From Calothrix sp. HK-06 (lineage in GTDB: Bacteria; Cyanobacteriota; Cyanobacteriia; Cyanobacteriales; Nostocaceae): 39,784 bases of DNA. Below are positions 1 through 7,809 of the stretch, one piece after another. A program made the position numbers and the translations under genes. Position 1 is the stretch's first letter. Each line of letters starts with the position of its first letter. The stretch covers positions 1 through 39,784 of the forward strand of contig NZ_MRCD01000078.1 in assembly GCF_001904745.1 (NCBI RefSeq), read 5' to 3'. Below the pieces are notes generated by a model. That model searched no databases. It worked only from the letters and a program-made list of their open reading frames with translations, and was not told the DNA's origin.

Positions 1-1
1 A

Positions 2-178
2 CCATTTGCCCATGAGAATCTTGCCCAGCGTCTGGGATTGAGCGCACAAACCTTACTAGCAGAGCGGGAGAAACTCAGTGCCAAAGAGTTCATCAGCTAC
101 ACTCGCAATCGTGATCCCCGTTCGTTTGGTTGGCAGTGGAATGAAAGCGAGGAACTGTATCACCCAGTACCCGTTTAA
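2..178 (+). CDS. C-terminal end of an HTH-like hypothetical protein (5' truncated by window edge)
   Basis: An open frame enters from the left edge and ends at the TAA at 176-178, giving the last 58 residues of a protein. The segment reads like a helix-turn-helix (LAQRLGLSAQTLLAER) followed by KEFISYTRNRDPRSFGW and an HPVPV end. This layout, a small helix-turn-helix then an F-x-x-x-x-RxRDP-x-x-x-x-W tail, recurs at the C-termini of many cyanobacterial and plasmid-borne hypothetical proteins. A DNA-binding role is inferred from the helix pattern alone. The start and total length lie outside the window. No adjacent gene on the right shares its strand within 800 bp, so it ends its own transcription unit. 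Confidence 0.6.
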   Translation, partial: PFAHENLAQRLGLSAQTLLAEREKLSAKEFISYTRNRDPRSFGWQWNESEELYHPVPV

Positions 179-583
179 AAACCTAAAAGTACTAAACCTG
201 GTTCGCACTCGCAGGAAAGACGACATTGGTTGTGCTTTAACCAATTCCGAGCAATATTGGAACAAGTGTAATTACTAGGCTATACTTCTATAAAACAGTT
301 CTAAAAGCTACTTTACAGGCGCCAACTGTAAAGCAACTGTTGAGAATTGCGCTAGTTGTTGACAAAAGACAAGCTGCCGCTCCACTGCAAGCAAAAATGA
401 CCGACCGCTTGCCACCAGCCGTGATTTTGCCCGAAATTGTGTAGTGCAGAGGTAGGGTTTGCGGTATTCTAGAGATCGAGAATCAAGCTTATCACCAATT
501 CCTTCAAACAAGTGCGCGCGCTTACTTTACATCAAATCATTGACTACTTGTTGTTGTGCTGGACAACGATTGATATTGTTGTA

Positions 584-727
584 TTAGTCTTTGACATCTT
601 CTACCAGCTGCGTGGGAAACAGTCGCATTAATTCTCCACCTAAGCTACGGTTATTTTCGGCAAATGCTGCTCTTGCCTGACGCGCGCAATTTGCTGAAGC
701 GTGACGATTCGTGTTGAATTTGTGATT
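584..727 (-). pseudogene. Relic of a small protein C-terminus
   Basis: Read on the minus strand, this stretch is open for about 46 codons down to a TAA (584-586). It contains a convincing protein-like segment (RQARAAFAENNRSLGGELMR followed by LFPTQLVEDVKD). There is no plausible start codon at its beginning, because a stop in frame closes it upstream, so this is the tail of a gene whose front has decayed. I do not recognise the family. It may belong to the same decayed locus as the HTH-like tail at the window edge. Confidence 0.35.
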
Positions 728-760
728 TTAAGTCGTCCATAAATTATCAACCACCTTGTT

Positions 761-996
761 GGCAGGAACGTGCCAAAAAGGGAAAATGGTACGTTAAGGA
801 ATAAACAAAAATATAGAAATCCTTATCTGGTAAATGTTTTAGCACTTCATGAGAGGAGGAGAAAATTTTCATCAACCAACAATTGGTGGTTTTAAAAATA
901 AAAATAGCTCTGGGTTAAAAGCCTTACTAGGAAGGAATTTCAGAAATTGTAAAAATCTCTTAGCGTACCATTTTTCCGTATTGGCACGTTCCTGCC
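761..996. mobile_element. Candidate MITE or IS remnant with 39-bp terminal inverted repeats
   Basis: Positions 761-799 and 958-996 are inverted copies of one another, matching at 34 of 39 positions by direct comparison. Both begin with GGCAGGAACGTGCCAA. They enclose about 158 bp with no transposase. Long terminal inverted repeats around a short non-coding core are the layout of a miniature inverted-repeat transposable element, or of an IS that has lost its transposase. I saw no target-site duplication in the immediate flanks (ACCTTGTT on the left, CTTTACAA on the right), so the ends may be degraded or the parent may not duplicate its target. The parent family is not identified. Confidence 0.6.
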
Positions 997-1083
997 CTTT
1001 ACAAGCTTATTTTATGACGCATTTAGCATACTATGTCCTGAAAAACCTAATTTGTTAACTAACAGAAATAATTAATTTCTAAT

Positions 1084-2418
1084 TTAGTTGCTGTTAGAAA
1101 CAATATCAGGTAGTTGCTTTTCTAGTAGTCTCAGAGGTTTGTATCGATAGGCGATAATTGTCGCAAGTACTGTCAGCAATCCCATCACGATAAACATTAA
1201 ACCAATACCTCGTCCTTGACCGACACCAATAATTTTTCCAACGTTGGAAGCTAAAAGACCATTTTTTGACATTAATGGTTCAAAAATTTTGTCTGCTAGT
1301 GGTCCAGCTGCTGCATAAGCCAAAGGTAGAGATGCGTTAGCAATTGCTCCAATTGTGGCAAAGACTCTACCCTGGACGTTAGAGGGTACTTTCTTTTGGA
1401 AAATAACTAATGTTGAACTATTAATTATTGGCTGACCGAAGAAGAAGAGGAAGGCTATTAAGGCTAATAGGGGAACAGATTTATAAAAACCTGCACAGGT
1501 AATACAAATTCCACCTAATAGCATAAAGCCAAATATACTATAAATACGCTTTTGTGGTCCCTTCATAGTTGAGATGAGAATGCTACTTATTAACATTCCG
1601 ACACCACCAATGGTCATAATTGTACCAAGGTCTGTAGGTGAACCAAAAGACAATACTAATGGTGTTACTAACATTTGCACGATGCCGACTAGAAAATTGG
1701 TTATGCCGAAGAAAATTAGCAGGGCAAATAATCCTTTTCTCTTGAATATATAAACTAAGCCGTAAAATGTTTCTGTTAACCAAGGAAGCGGTTCCGCTCT
1801 ATGCCTATCTATATATTGTTTTGGGAAAGGCGCCAATATTAGAATCAGCAAAGCAACAAGAAAGCTGACAACATCTATATACAGAATTGCGTCTATCTCG
1901 ATTAGGAGTAATAAAAAACCCCCTAGTATGGGCGATACTAACCGTCCGGCAGCTTCCCCCATTTGTAACATTCCATTGGCACGACTAAGGTGTTCTTTTG
2001 GAACTAAGAAGGTAGTAGCAGATGTGTAAGCTGGCCACTGAAAAGCAGTACAACATGAACTCAACATCATACCTACACATATATGCCAAATCGTTAAATC
2101 ACCTGAACTAAATAAAATAGCGATTACTGTTGTAGCAATACCTGCTCCAAAATCACTCAGGAGCATTACCCAACGACGTGGAAATCTGTCTACCAGTGTA
2201 CCCGCGATGGGAGATATCAAAATCATTGGTAAACTGCTAAACAAGCTTAGGAGAGCAAACTGTGTTACGGAACCAGTTTTTTGATATACCCATATACCCA
2301 AGGCAAAGTTACTTAGTTGAGAACCAATTAGGGAAATCATCTGCCCAAACCAGATGAGGGTAAAAACTTGCATTCCTGTATTTTTTGGATATAGAGTTTT
2401 CATTTCTTGGTTCCTCAT
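1084..2418 (-). CDS. MFS efflux transporter (MFS_3/EntS-like) of the lipopeptide cluster
   Basis: A 444-residue major facilitator protein with about 12 hydrophobic segments. The N-terminus (TLIWFGQMISLIGSQLSNFA) and the TM2-TM3 loop signature (GTLVDRFPRRWVM) are typical of the EntS-like MFS_3 branch often encoded beside NRPS clusters. It probably acts as a drug:proton antiporter in the cytoplasmic membrane and exports the peptide product or gives self-protection. Its ATG overlaps the TGA of the upstream NRPS gene by 4 bases (ATGA), so translation is probably coupled. A second ATG five codons in (position 2403, preceded by AGGA) is equally plausible. It is the last gene of the long minus-strand operon. 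It would duplicate the export role of the DevBCA system on the other arm, so one of the two may serve resistance. Confidence 0.9.
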   Translation of the reverse strand: MRNQEMKTLYPKNTGMQVFTLIWFGQMISLIGSQLSNFALGIWVYQKTGSVTQFALLSLFSSLPMILISPIAGTLVDRFPRRWVMLLSDFGAGIATTVIAILFSSGDLTIWHICVGMMLSSCCTAFQWPAYTSATTFLVPKEHLSRANGMLQMGEAAGRLVSPILGGFLLLLIEIDAILYIDVVSFLVALLILILAPFPKQYIDRHRAEPLPWLTETFYGLVYIFKRKGLFALLIFFGITNFLVGIVQMLVTPLVLSFGSPTDLGTIMTIGGVGMLISSILISTMKGPQKRIYSIFGFMLLGGICITCAGFYKSVPLLALIAFLFFFGQPIINSSTLVIFQKKVPSNVQGRVFATIGAIANASLPLAYAAAGPLADKIFEPLMSKNGLLASNVGKIIGVGQGRGIGLMFIVMGLLTVLATIIAYRYKPLRLLEKQLPDIVSNSN

Positions 2419-5400
2419 CCTTTCACCGCAGTGTCAATCAAAGTTTTCAGGTGTGTCGCTAAAACTTCTACTTGCGGCTCAAGTATCATTGATAAATGGT
2501 CACCTGGCACGAAATGTACATCAACAGGTTGATTAGAAAATTCGCTCCAGCCCCAAGCCGCATCGCTAGGTAGCATGGTATCATCGATTTCGTCACTGGC
2601 TGCATCTTCTGGATGTAACTCGGTTGCCCGGAAAAGTACGATTCGAGTTGGGTAAATATTCTTGGGAAAATAACGAGTTTGTTTATTTGCTTGGAATACT
2701 TGCACTAAACCCCGAACTTGAGTTATCCCTGCTTCTTTTGGTAAAAGGTCAACTTTTGTTAACTGTTCTTTAAAATATTGTAATTGTTCGTCAGAATTCA
2801 GCCCTTGCAATTCGTTATACGATACATCTAGGGTTTTACCACATAGACGAGAGATAATTTGGGCAAGGTAAACTAACCATGTTTCTGCATCCCAATCAAG
2901 ACGTTCTGGTAAAATACCAGGTAGCGGCGCCGGAGTATCAAAAATTGCTACCTTCGCTACCTGGTGTCCGAGATGCTGCAATTGTTGGGCGATTTCAAAT
3001 GCTACTTGTCCACCAAAAGAGTGTCCACCTAAATAATACGGACCTTCTGGTTGTACTGTTTGTATTGCTTGGATATAGTAAGCTGCTATATCTTCTACAC
3101 TCGTATGAGGTTGCGATTCTCCATCAAGTCCCAGTGCTTGTAACCCATAAAATGGTTGCTCAGTACCAAGATGGCGTGCTAAATGATAAAAGTATAAAAC
3201 GTTACCACCAGCCCCAGGAATACAGAAGAAAGGAGGTTTGGCGCCATTCGGTTGAATTGCTACTAATGGAGACCAAGGTGAAGTTTCTGACTCTTGCCGC
3301 ACAACATCTGCCATTTGGGCAATAGTTGGGTTTTGGAATAATGTCGCTAAAGGTAAATTTTTGCCTAATTGCTGTTGGACTTGGGCGACTAAGCGCACTG
3401 CTAGGAGAGAATGTCCACCAAGATTAAAAAAGTTATCGCGAACTCCTACTGGTTGAATGTTTAAAACATTTTCCCAAATTTGTACTAATTGTAATTCTAA
3501 AGCATCGCGCGGTGGCAGATAACCTGTATTTGCAATATTACGAGTTGAAGAAGGCGCCGGTAAAGCACGACGGTCTACTTTGCCATTGGGGGTTAGAGGT
3601 AAAGTGTCCAATATTACAAATGCAGAGGGAACCATATATTCTGGCAACTGCTCTTTAAGGAATTGGTGCAATGCATTCTCTGTGGGTGTTTGTGCTGCTT
3701 GCGGGACTATATATGCTACTAGACGTGGATTACCGGGTTCATCTTCACGGGCAATAACTGCTACTGAGCGTACTTGGTCATGCTGGGCAAGTAAATTCTC
3801 TATTTCTCCTAGTTCAATCCGAAAACCGCGAATTTTGACTTGATGGTCAATACGCCCAGAATATTCGATGCTACCATCTGGTAAGAAGCGGGCTAAATCC
3901 CCTGTTTTATACATCCGCGCTTCTGCTTCGTTACTAAAATGGTTGGGAATAAATTTCTGTGTCGTTAATTCTTCTCGGTTCAGATAACCTTTACCTACAC
4001 CAGCACCAGCAATATGTAATTCACCCCATACCCCAACAGGAACTGGTTGTAGTTGGCTGTCTAATATATAAGCCTGGGTATTGGCAATTGGGCGCCCAAT
4101 TGGGATAATTTGTTTGTTGAGTTCGCGTTTACAAGTCCAGTATGTGGCATCAATACATGTTTCTGTTGGACCGTAGAGATTGTGCAGTTCCGCATTCAAA
4201 AAGCTAAAGAAACGTGCTTGCAATTCGACGGTTAAAGGTTCTCCACCGCAAAATACGTTTTTAAGTGATTGGCAGTTGCCTATTTGCTCATTTTCCAAGA
4301 GCATTCGTAACAAGGTAGGGACAAGTTGTAAAGTTGTAATTTGAAGCTCAACTATTGTTTGGATAAGATAATCGCTGTCTTGATGTCCTCCTGGTCGCGC
4401 GATAACCAATTGCGCTCCTACTAATAGGGGTGCATAAAATTCCCAAACTGAAGCATCAAAACTAAAAGGAGTTTTTTGCAGAACTTTATCTGTCTCAATT
4501 AAAGGAAAATCTTTTTGCATCCAGAGCATGTGATTACAAATTGCTCGGTGCGGCAATATTGCTCCTTTGGGTTTACCCGTCGAACCTGATGTATAGATTA
4601 CATAAGCGAGGTTATCGGCAGTTACATTACAAACTGGATTAGTAAAGTTTTTAGTTGCAACATCGAAGTCAGTATCTAAACAAATTATTTCCCCTTTGTA
4701 ATTAGGAAGAAGCCCTAATAACTTTTGTTGAGTTAGTAAAACTGGTGTTTGAGCATCCTCTAACATAAAAGCTACCCGGTCTTCTGGATACATCGGGTCA
4801 ATCGGTACATACGCACCACCAGCTTTGAGAACTCCTAGTAAACCAATAACCATTTCCAAGGAACGCTCAACGCAAATACCAACTAAAACATCGGCACCAA
4901 CTCCTAATTGTTGCAAATGATGCGCTAATTGATTTGCCCTTTGGTTAAGTTGGGTGTAGGTTAATTCTTTTTGCTTGTAGACTACAGCAATATTATTGGG
5001 GGTGCGTTCAACTTGTTCTTCAAATAGTTGATGTAGGCATTTGTGGAATGGAAAATCTACTTGCGTATTATTGAAATCTACTAGAAGCAACTGCCGCTCT
5101 GCATCACTTAAAATTTCACACTTCTCGATTGCCACTTGAGGGTTTTCGATAACGCTTGTCAACAGCTTTTGATATTGAGTTGCTAATTGTTCGATATCTG
5201 TTTGTGAAAATAAACTAGCATCATAATGAAACTCGGCAACCAGAACATCACCCTGCTGAACAAAAGAGAGTTTTACTTGAAAATAATCAATACATGTATA
5301 TTGTTTAAATATTGAGAATGTGACTATATCAGTAGAAAGATTGGGAGGTTGTTTAATAAAATCAAAGCAGAAAGGAAATTTAGGAATATTTGTATTGCTT

Positions 5401-6413
5401 TCTAAAACATCTTCCCAGTTAAAGCATTCTTGAAAAGAGTAAGCTTGGCTTTGGGCTAAAGCGACTTTCTCTAAAACTTCACTAAACTGTAAGCCACTTT
5501 TGATAGAGCAATATAATGGTACATATTTAGCAAATAGTCCCAATGCTTCCTGAAGTTCTTCTTCTGGTCTGCCATCGCAACCAGTCCCAATAATCATGGA
5601 TGATACTCCAGTTAGACGCCAAAGCAGGATTTGCCAGCAAGACATTAAAAATATACTTTCGGTCGTATCAAGCTCGGCAACTAGGGAAGCTAATTTAGAT
5701 GCTAATTGTGGATAAATGGTTTGAGTGAGGCTTTTTGGGGTAAATTGAGTTTCGTGATATAGATTTTCTTTTGGTAGTTTTAAATTGAAAATTGAACTAA
5801 TATCATTTTGGCGCCAGTATTGTTTACCAATCTCAGCGTCTTCTGATTGCAGTAATTCATTTAGCCATTCGGAGAATAAAATATACTGTACGGGTTCTTC
5901 CGCTAATTGCTCGCTATGTTCAGGTGCATTGTATATAAGACTAATTTCTGTCACCAAATTTTGCAGTGATTTTCTATCTGCGTATAGAGCAGGTAAATTT
6001 AGTAATAAATTATAATTATCAACTGACAGTTTTACGAGTGATACTTCCAACAAGGGAGCTTTTTCAAAGTCAATCGGTTGCTGCAAAGGTAATTCAAATA
6101 GAGCGGTAACAGCATTTTGTTGTTGGTCAGATTCTAGGCTGCTAAAGTCGTAATGTTGAATTGATACAATGCTATTATCTTCAATAACTTGTAACGGCAT
6201 GGTCATTCCTGGCAAGCAACGGAAGCTAGTACGAAGAATTTCATGACGTTCGATAACTGTTTGTAAGGCGCCGTTAAATCTGTCAAGATTTAGATTACCG
6301 TTAATTTCTACAGCACACAGCGCGCGGTAAGGTATGTTTGTGCTGTGCTGTAAATGCCATAGACGTTTTTGCTGAGGGGATAATTGAAAACCCTGAATTA
6401 TTCCGCTATCCAT
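2415..6413 (-). CDS. Terminal NRPS module: (degenerate C)-A-PCP-thioesterase, Gln-like A domain
   Basis: A 1332-residue NRPS. The C-like domain occupies about residues 8-440, but where HHxxxDG should stand (about 141) it has LPALYADRKS, so it should not condense. The A domain spans about 460-945 with YTSGSTGKPKG near 607 and YKTGDLARF. Its ten-residue code by alignment with GrsA is D-A-W-Q-F-G-L-I-D-K, which I recall as a glutamine code of fengycin/plipastatin synthetases. The PCP has LGGHSLL near 1002. The type I thioesterase (about 1050-1330) has Ser in GGHSFGG near 1131, a candidate Asp in AIFDTPAP and His in GDHLSM near 1307. It is the last module and releases the product by hydrolysis or cyclisation. 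The working condensation domain would be the one at the C-terminus of the upstream NRPS (7810-12387). The TauD oxygenase gene sits directly upstream. Confidence 0.93.
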   Translation of the reverse strand: MDSGIIQGFQLSPQQKRLWHLQHSTNIPYRALCAVEINGNLNLDRFNGALQTVIERHEILRTSFRCLPGMTMPLQVIEDNSIVSIQHYDFSSLESDQQQNAVTALFELPLQQPIDFEKAPLLEVSLVKLSVDNYNLLLNLPALYADRKSLQNLVTEISLIYNAPEHSEQLAEEPVQYILFSEWLNELLQSEDAEIGKQYWRQNDISSIFNLKLPKENLYHETQFTPKSLTQTIYPQLASKLASLVAELDTTESIFLMSCWQILLWRLTGVSSMIIGTGCDGRPEEELQEALGLFAKYVPLYCSIKSGLQFSEVLEKVALAQSQAYSFQECFNWEDVLESNTNIPKFPFCFDFIKQPPNLSTDIVTFSIFKQYTCIDYFQVKLSFVQQGDVLVAEFHYDASLFSQTDIEQLATQYQKLLTSVIENPQVAIEKCEILSDAERQLLLVDFNNTQVDFPFHKCLHQLFEEQVERTPNNIAVVYKQKELTYTQLNQRANQLAHHLQQLGVGADVLVGICVERSLEMVIGLLGVLKAGGAYVPIDPMYPEDRVAFMLEDAQTPVLLTQQKLLGLLPNYKGEIICLDTDFDVATKNFTNPVCNVTADNLAYVIYTSGSTGKPKGAILPHRAICNHMLWMQKDFPLIETDKVLQKTPFSFDASVWEFYAPLLVGAQLVIARPGGHQDSDYLIQTIVELQITTLQLVPTLLRMLLENEQIGNCQSLKNVFCGGEPLTVELQARFFSFLNAELHNLYGPTETCIDATYWTCKRELNKQIIPIGRPIANTQAYILDSQLQPVPVGVWGELHIAGAGVGKGYLNREELTTQKFIPNHFSNEAEARMYKTGDLARFLPDGSIEYSGRIDHQVKIRGFRIELGEIENLLAQHDQVRSVAVIAREDEPGNPRLVAYIVPQAAQTPTENALHQFLKEQLPEYMVPSAFVILDTLPLTPNGKVDRRALPAPSSTRNIANTGYLPPRDALELQLVQIWENVLNIQPVGVRDNFFNLGGHSLLAVRLVAQVQQQLGKNLPLATLFQNPTIAQMADVVRQESETSPWSPLVAIQPNGAKPPFFCIPGAGGNVLYFYHLARHLGTEQPFYGLQALGLDGESQPHTSVEDIAAYYIQAIQTVQPEGPYYLGGHSFGGQVAFEIAQQLQHLGHQVAKVAIFDTPAPLPGILPERLDWDAETWLVYLAQIISRLCGKTLDVSYNELQGLNSDEQLQYFKEQLTKVDLLPKEAGITQVRGLVQVFQANKQTRYFPKNIYPTRIVLFRATELHPEDAASDEIDDTMLPSDAAWGWSEFSNQPVDVHFVPGDHLSMILEPQVEVLATHLKTLIDTAVKG

Positions 6414-6550
6414 TAAGCTTTATTCCATTTCCAATATTGTGCTAGTTATCTATAGGGTTAGAAAAGCTATTTTAAGCACCAGCACAACACTGGAAAACGC
6501 AAATTTTTCTAAAAAATCGTTGAAAAGCTTGAAATAGAAGGATTTTTATT

Positions 6551-6642
6551 TTTTTACCACAGAGACACAGAGGGCGCAGAGAAGAGAGTACGGCTATGAT
6601 GTCGTCTTACTTCTGTGTTCTCTGCGCCTCTGTGATAAAAAT
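6551..6642. repeat. Imperfect palindromic interspersed repeat (CACAGAG family), downstream of the TauD gene
   Basis: The left arm, beginning TTTTTACCACAGAGACACAG at 6551, and the right arm, ending CTCTGTGATAAAAA near 6642, pair with a few mismatches around a short centre. The same sequence family appears at 7738-7806 on the other side of the TauD gene. Repeats with this CACAGAG/GGCGCAGAG composition are common in Nostocales intergenic DNA. In RNA it would form a strong hairpin between TauD and the terminal NRPS gene, so it could attenuate or stabilise the message. Confidence 0.65.
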
Positions 6643-6657
6643 AATTAATTAGACTGC

Positions 6658-7710
6658 TTAAGAAGAGACGCCTATGCTACGTGTGAAGGGTGTGCCCATT
6701 GCCGTCAAAACCTTTCTGGCGCCGGAGAAAGGTTTACGTCCGTGAGATACTAACATATTGTCTAACATCAAGATATCGCCTTTGTGCCAAGGGAAAACTT
6801 TAGTTTCTGCATCGATGATTCCTTGGATTTCTTGAATTACTGAGTTTTCAATTGGGGAACCGTCGCCGTAATAAGTATTGTATGGTAAATCGTCTACGGT
6901 AAATTCGCTCAAGAATTTTTCACGAAAATCTGCAAGTAAGCTTGAAACGTGCCAAAATACGATGTGATTAAACCAAATCATTTCACCAGTAATTGGATGT
7001 TGAGCTACTGCTGGACGTACTTGACGAGTTCTAAGACGATTTTCGTCTTTCCATTCAATATCAATTTGAGCATTATGACAATACTCTGCTAAGACTGTTT
7101 TATCGTTAGTCCCAAAGCTTCTCTGCCAAGGTAGTCCAAACCCATCACCAAAATTCCTAACTAACATCCATCCTTTTTCGATGAAACGCTCTCTAATTTG
7201 TACCGGAATTTTTTGGTAAACTTTTCTCATATCGGCAATTGGTGTTTCTCCTTGGGTCGCTGCTGGTTGGATGCAGCAAAACCAGATTTTCATGGGCCAG
7301 GTAATAACATACGATAATTCGTTGTGTTGTGCGATTGAGTGTTCTGGTGGAAATTCTGTAGATGTATAAACTTTGTCACTCAGTTTTGTACGTGGTGTTG
7401 CTCCTTCTACATAGTTAATGAGTTCTGAGCATATACCCTTAACGAATCCCTCGAAGTCTTCTTGGTTATTTATATCAAAACCTCTAAATAATATTCCACC
7501 GTGTTTTAATAATGTAGTTTCGATAAATTCACGATTATTCTGCGACCAAGTTTGTAAGTTTAAATCTTTGAATTTGGGCTGGATTAGTAATGGTAGCGTT
7601 TCTTCGGACTGTAAAGGTGTGATATTTACTAATTCTTGTTGCGATAAACTAATTGCTGCTGGCTTAAAATCTTTTTTCGCTAGCATTTGCTTGAATGTTG
7701 TAGTCTTCAT
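6658..7710 (-). CDS. TauD/SyrP-family Fe(II)/2-oxoglutarate-dependent oxygenase
   Basis: A 350-residue member of the TauD/TfdA superfamily, closest in pattern to the SyrP-like tailoring hydroxylases of NRPS clusters. Iron ligands can be read as His129-x-Glu131 (QHNELSY) and a distal His near 323 (SHGRKPFSG), with the Arg of RKP/ARK available for 2-oxoglutarate. The segment LLKHGGILFRGF is a typical N-terminal core strand. SyrP-type enzymes hydroxylate the beta carbon of a carrier-bound amino acid, so I infer hydroxylation of a PCP-tethered residue, perhaps the Gln-like residue of the next module. The start is supported by GGAG six bases before the ATG. The gene lies between two NRPS genes in the same operon but is bracketed by two copies of an interspersed repeat. 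Confidence 0.87.
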   Translation of the reverse strand: MKTTTFKQMLAKKDFKPAAISLSQQELVNITPLQSEETLPLLIQPKFKDLNLQTWSQNNREFIETTLLKHGGILFRGFDINNQEDFEGFVKGICSELINYVEGATPRTKLSDKVYTSTEFPPEHSIAQHNELSYVITWPMKIWFCCIQPAATQGETPIADMRKVYQKIPVQIRERFIEKGWMLVRNFGDGFGLPWQRSFGTNDKTVLAEYCHNAQIDIEWKDENRLRTRQVRPAVAQHPITGEMIWFNHIVFWHVSSLLADFREKFLSEFTVDDLPYNTYYGDGSPIENSVIQEIQGIIDAETKVFPWHKGDILMLDNMLVSHGRKPFSGARKVLTAMGTPFTRSIGVSS

Positions 7711-7737
7711 TAATTTCTCCTAGATGTTTATTTTTTA

Positions 7738-7806
7738 TTTCTCTGTGCCCTCTGTGTCTCTGTGGTGAAAGCTTTTTCCCACAGAGGTACAGAGAACACA
7801 GAGGGG
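7738..7806. repeat. CACAGAG-family palindromic repeat, upstream of the TauD gene
   Basis: An imperfect inverted repeat (CCCTCTGTGTCTCTGTGG paired with CCACAGAGGTACAGAGAACA) fills most of the 99-bp gap between the C-A-PCP-C NRPS gene and the TauD gene. It is the same family as the repeat at 6551-6642. It begins just upstream of the TauD ribosome binding site. Confidence 0.65.
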
Positions 7807-7809
7807 GTT

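Larger units (their letters stand above)
179..1083. other. Gene-poor decayed stretch left of the biosynthetic locus
   Basis: About 900 bp without an intact gene. It holds one short reading-frame relic on the minus strand (584-727) and a 236-bp element with 39-bp inverted repeats (761-996), listed separately. The open frame at 849-1058 runs across the right inverted repeat and out of the element, so it is not credible as a gene. Short plus-strand open stretches around 230-455 have no recognisable similarity or ribosome binding site. Confidence 0.5.

Noticed and set aside
308-511. 67-codon minus-strand open frame
   Set aside because: No ribosome binding site, unusual composition, and the opposite strand looks at least as protein-like; no family recognised.
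849-1058. 69-codon open frame on the plus strand
   Set aside because: It starts inside the inverted-repeat element and reads through its right end; no recognisable protein content.
2879-3325. 148-codon plus-strand open frame
   Set aside because: Entirely antisense to the PCP-thioesterase part of the terminal NRPS; a shadow frame.
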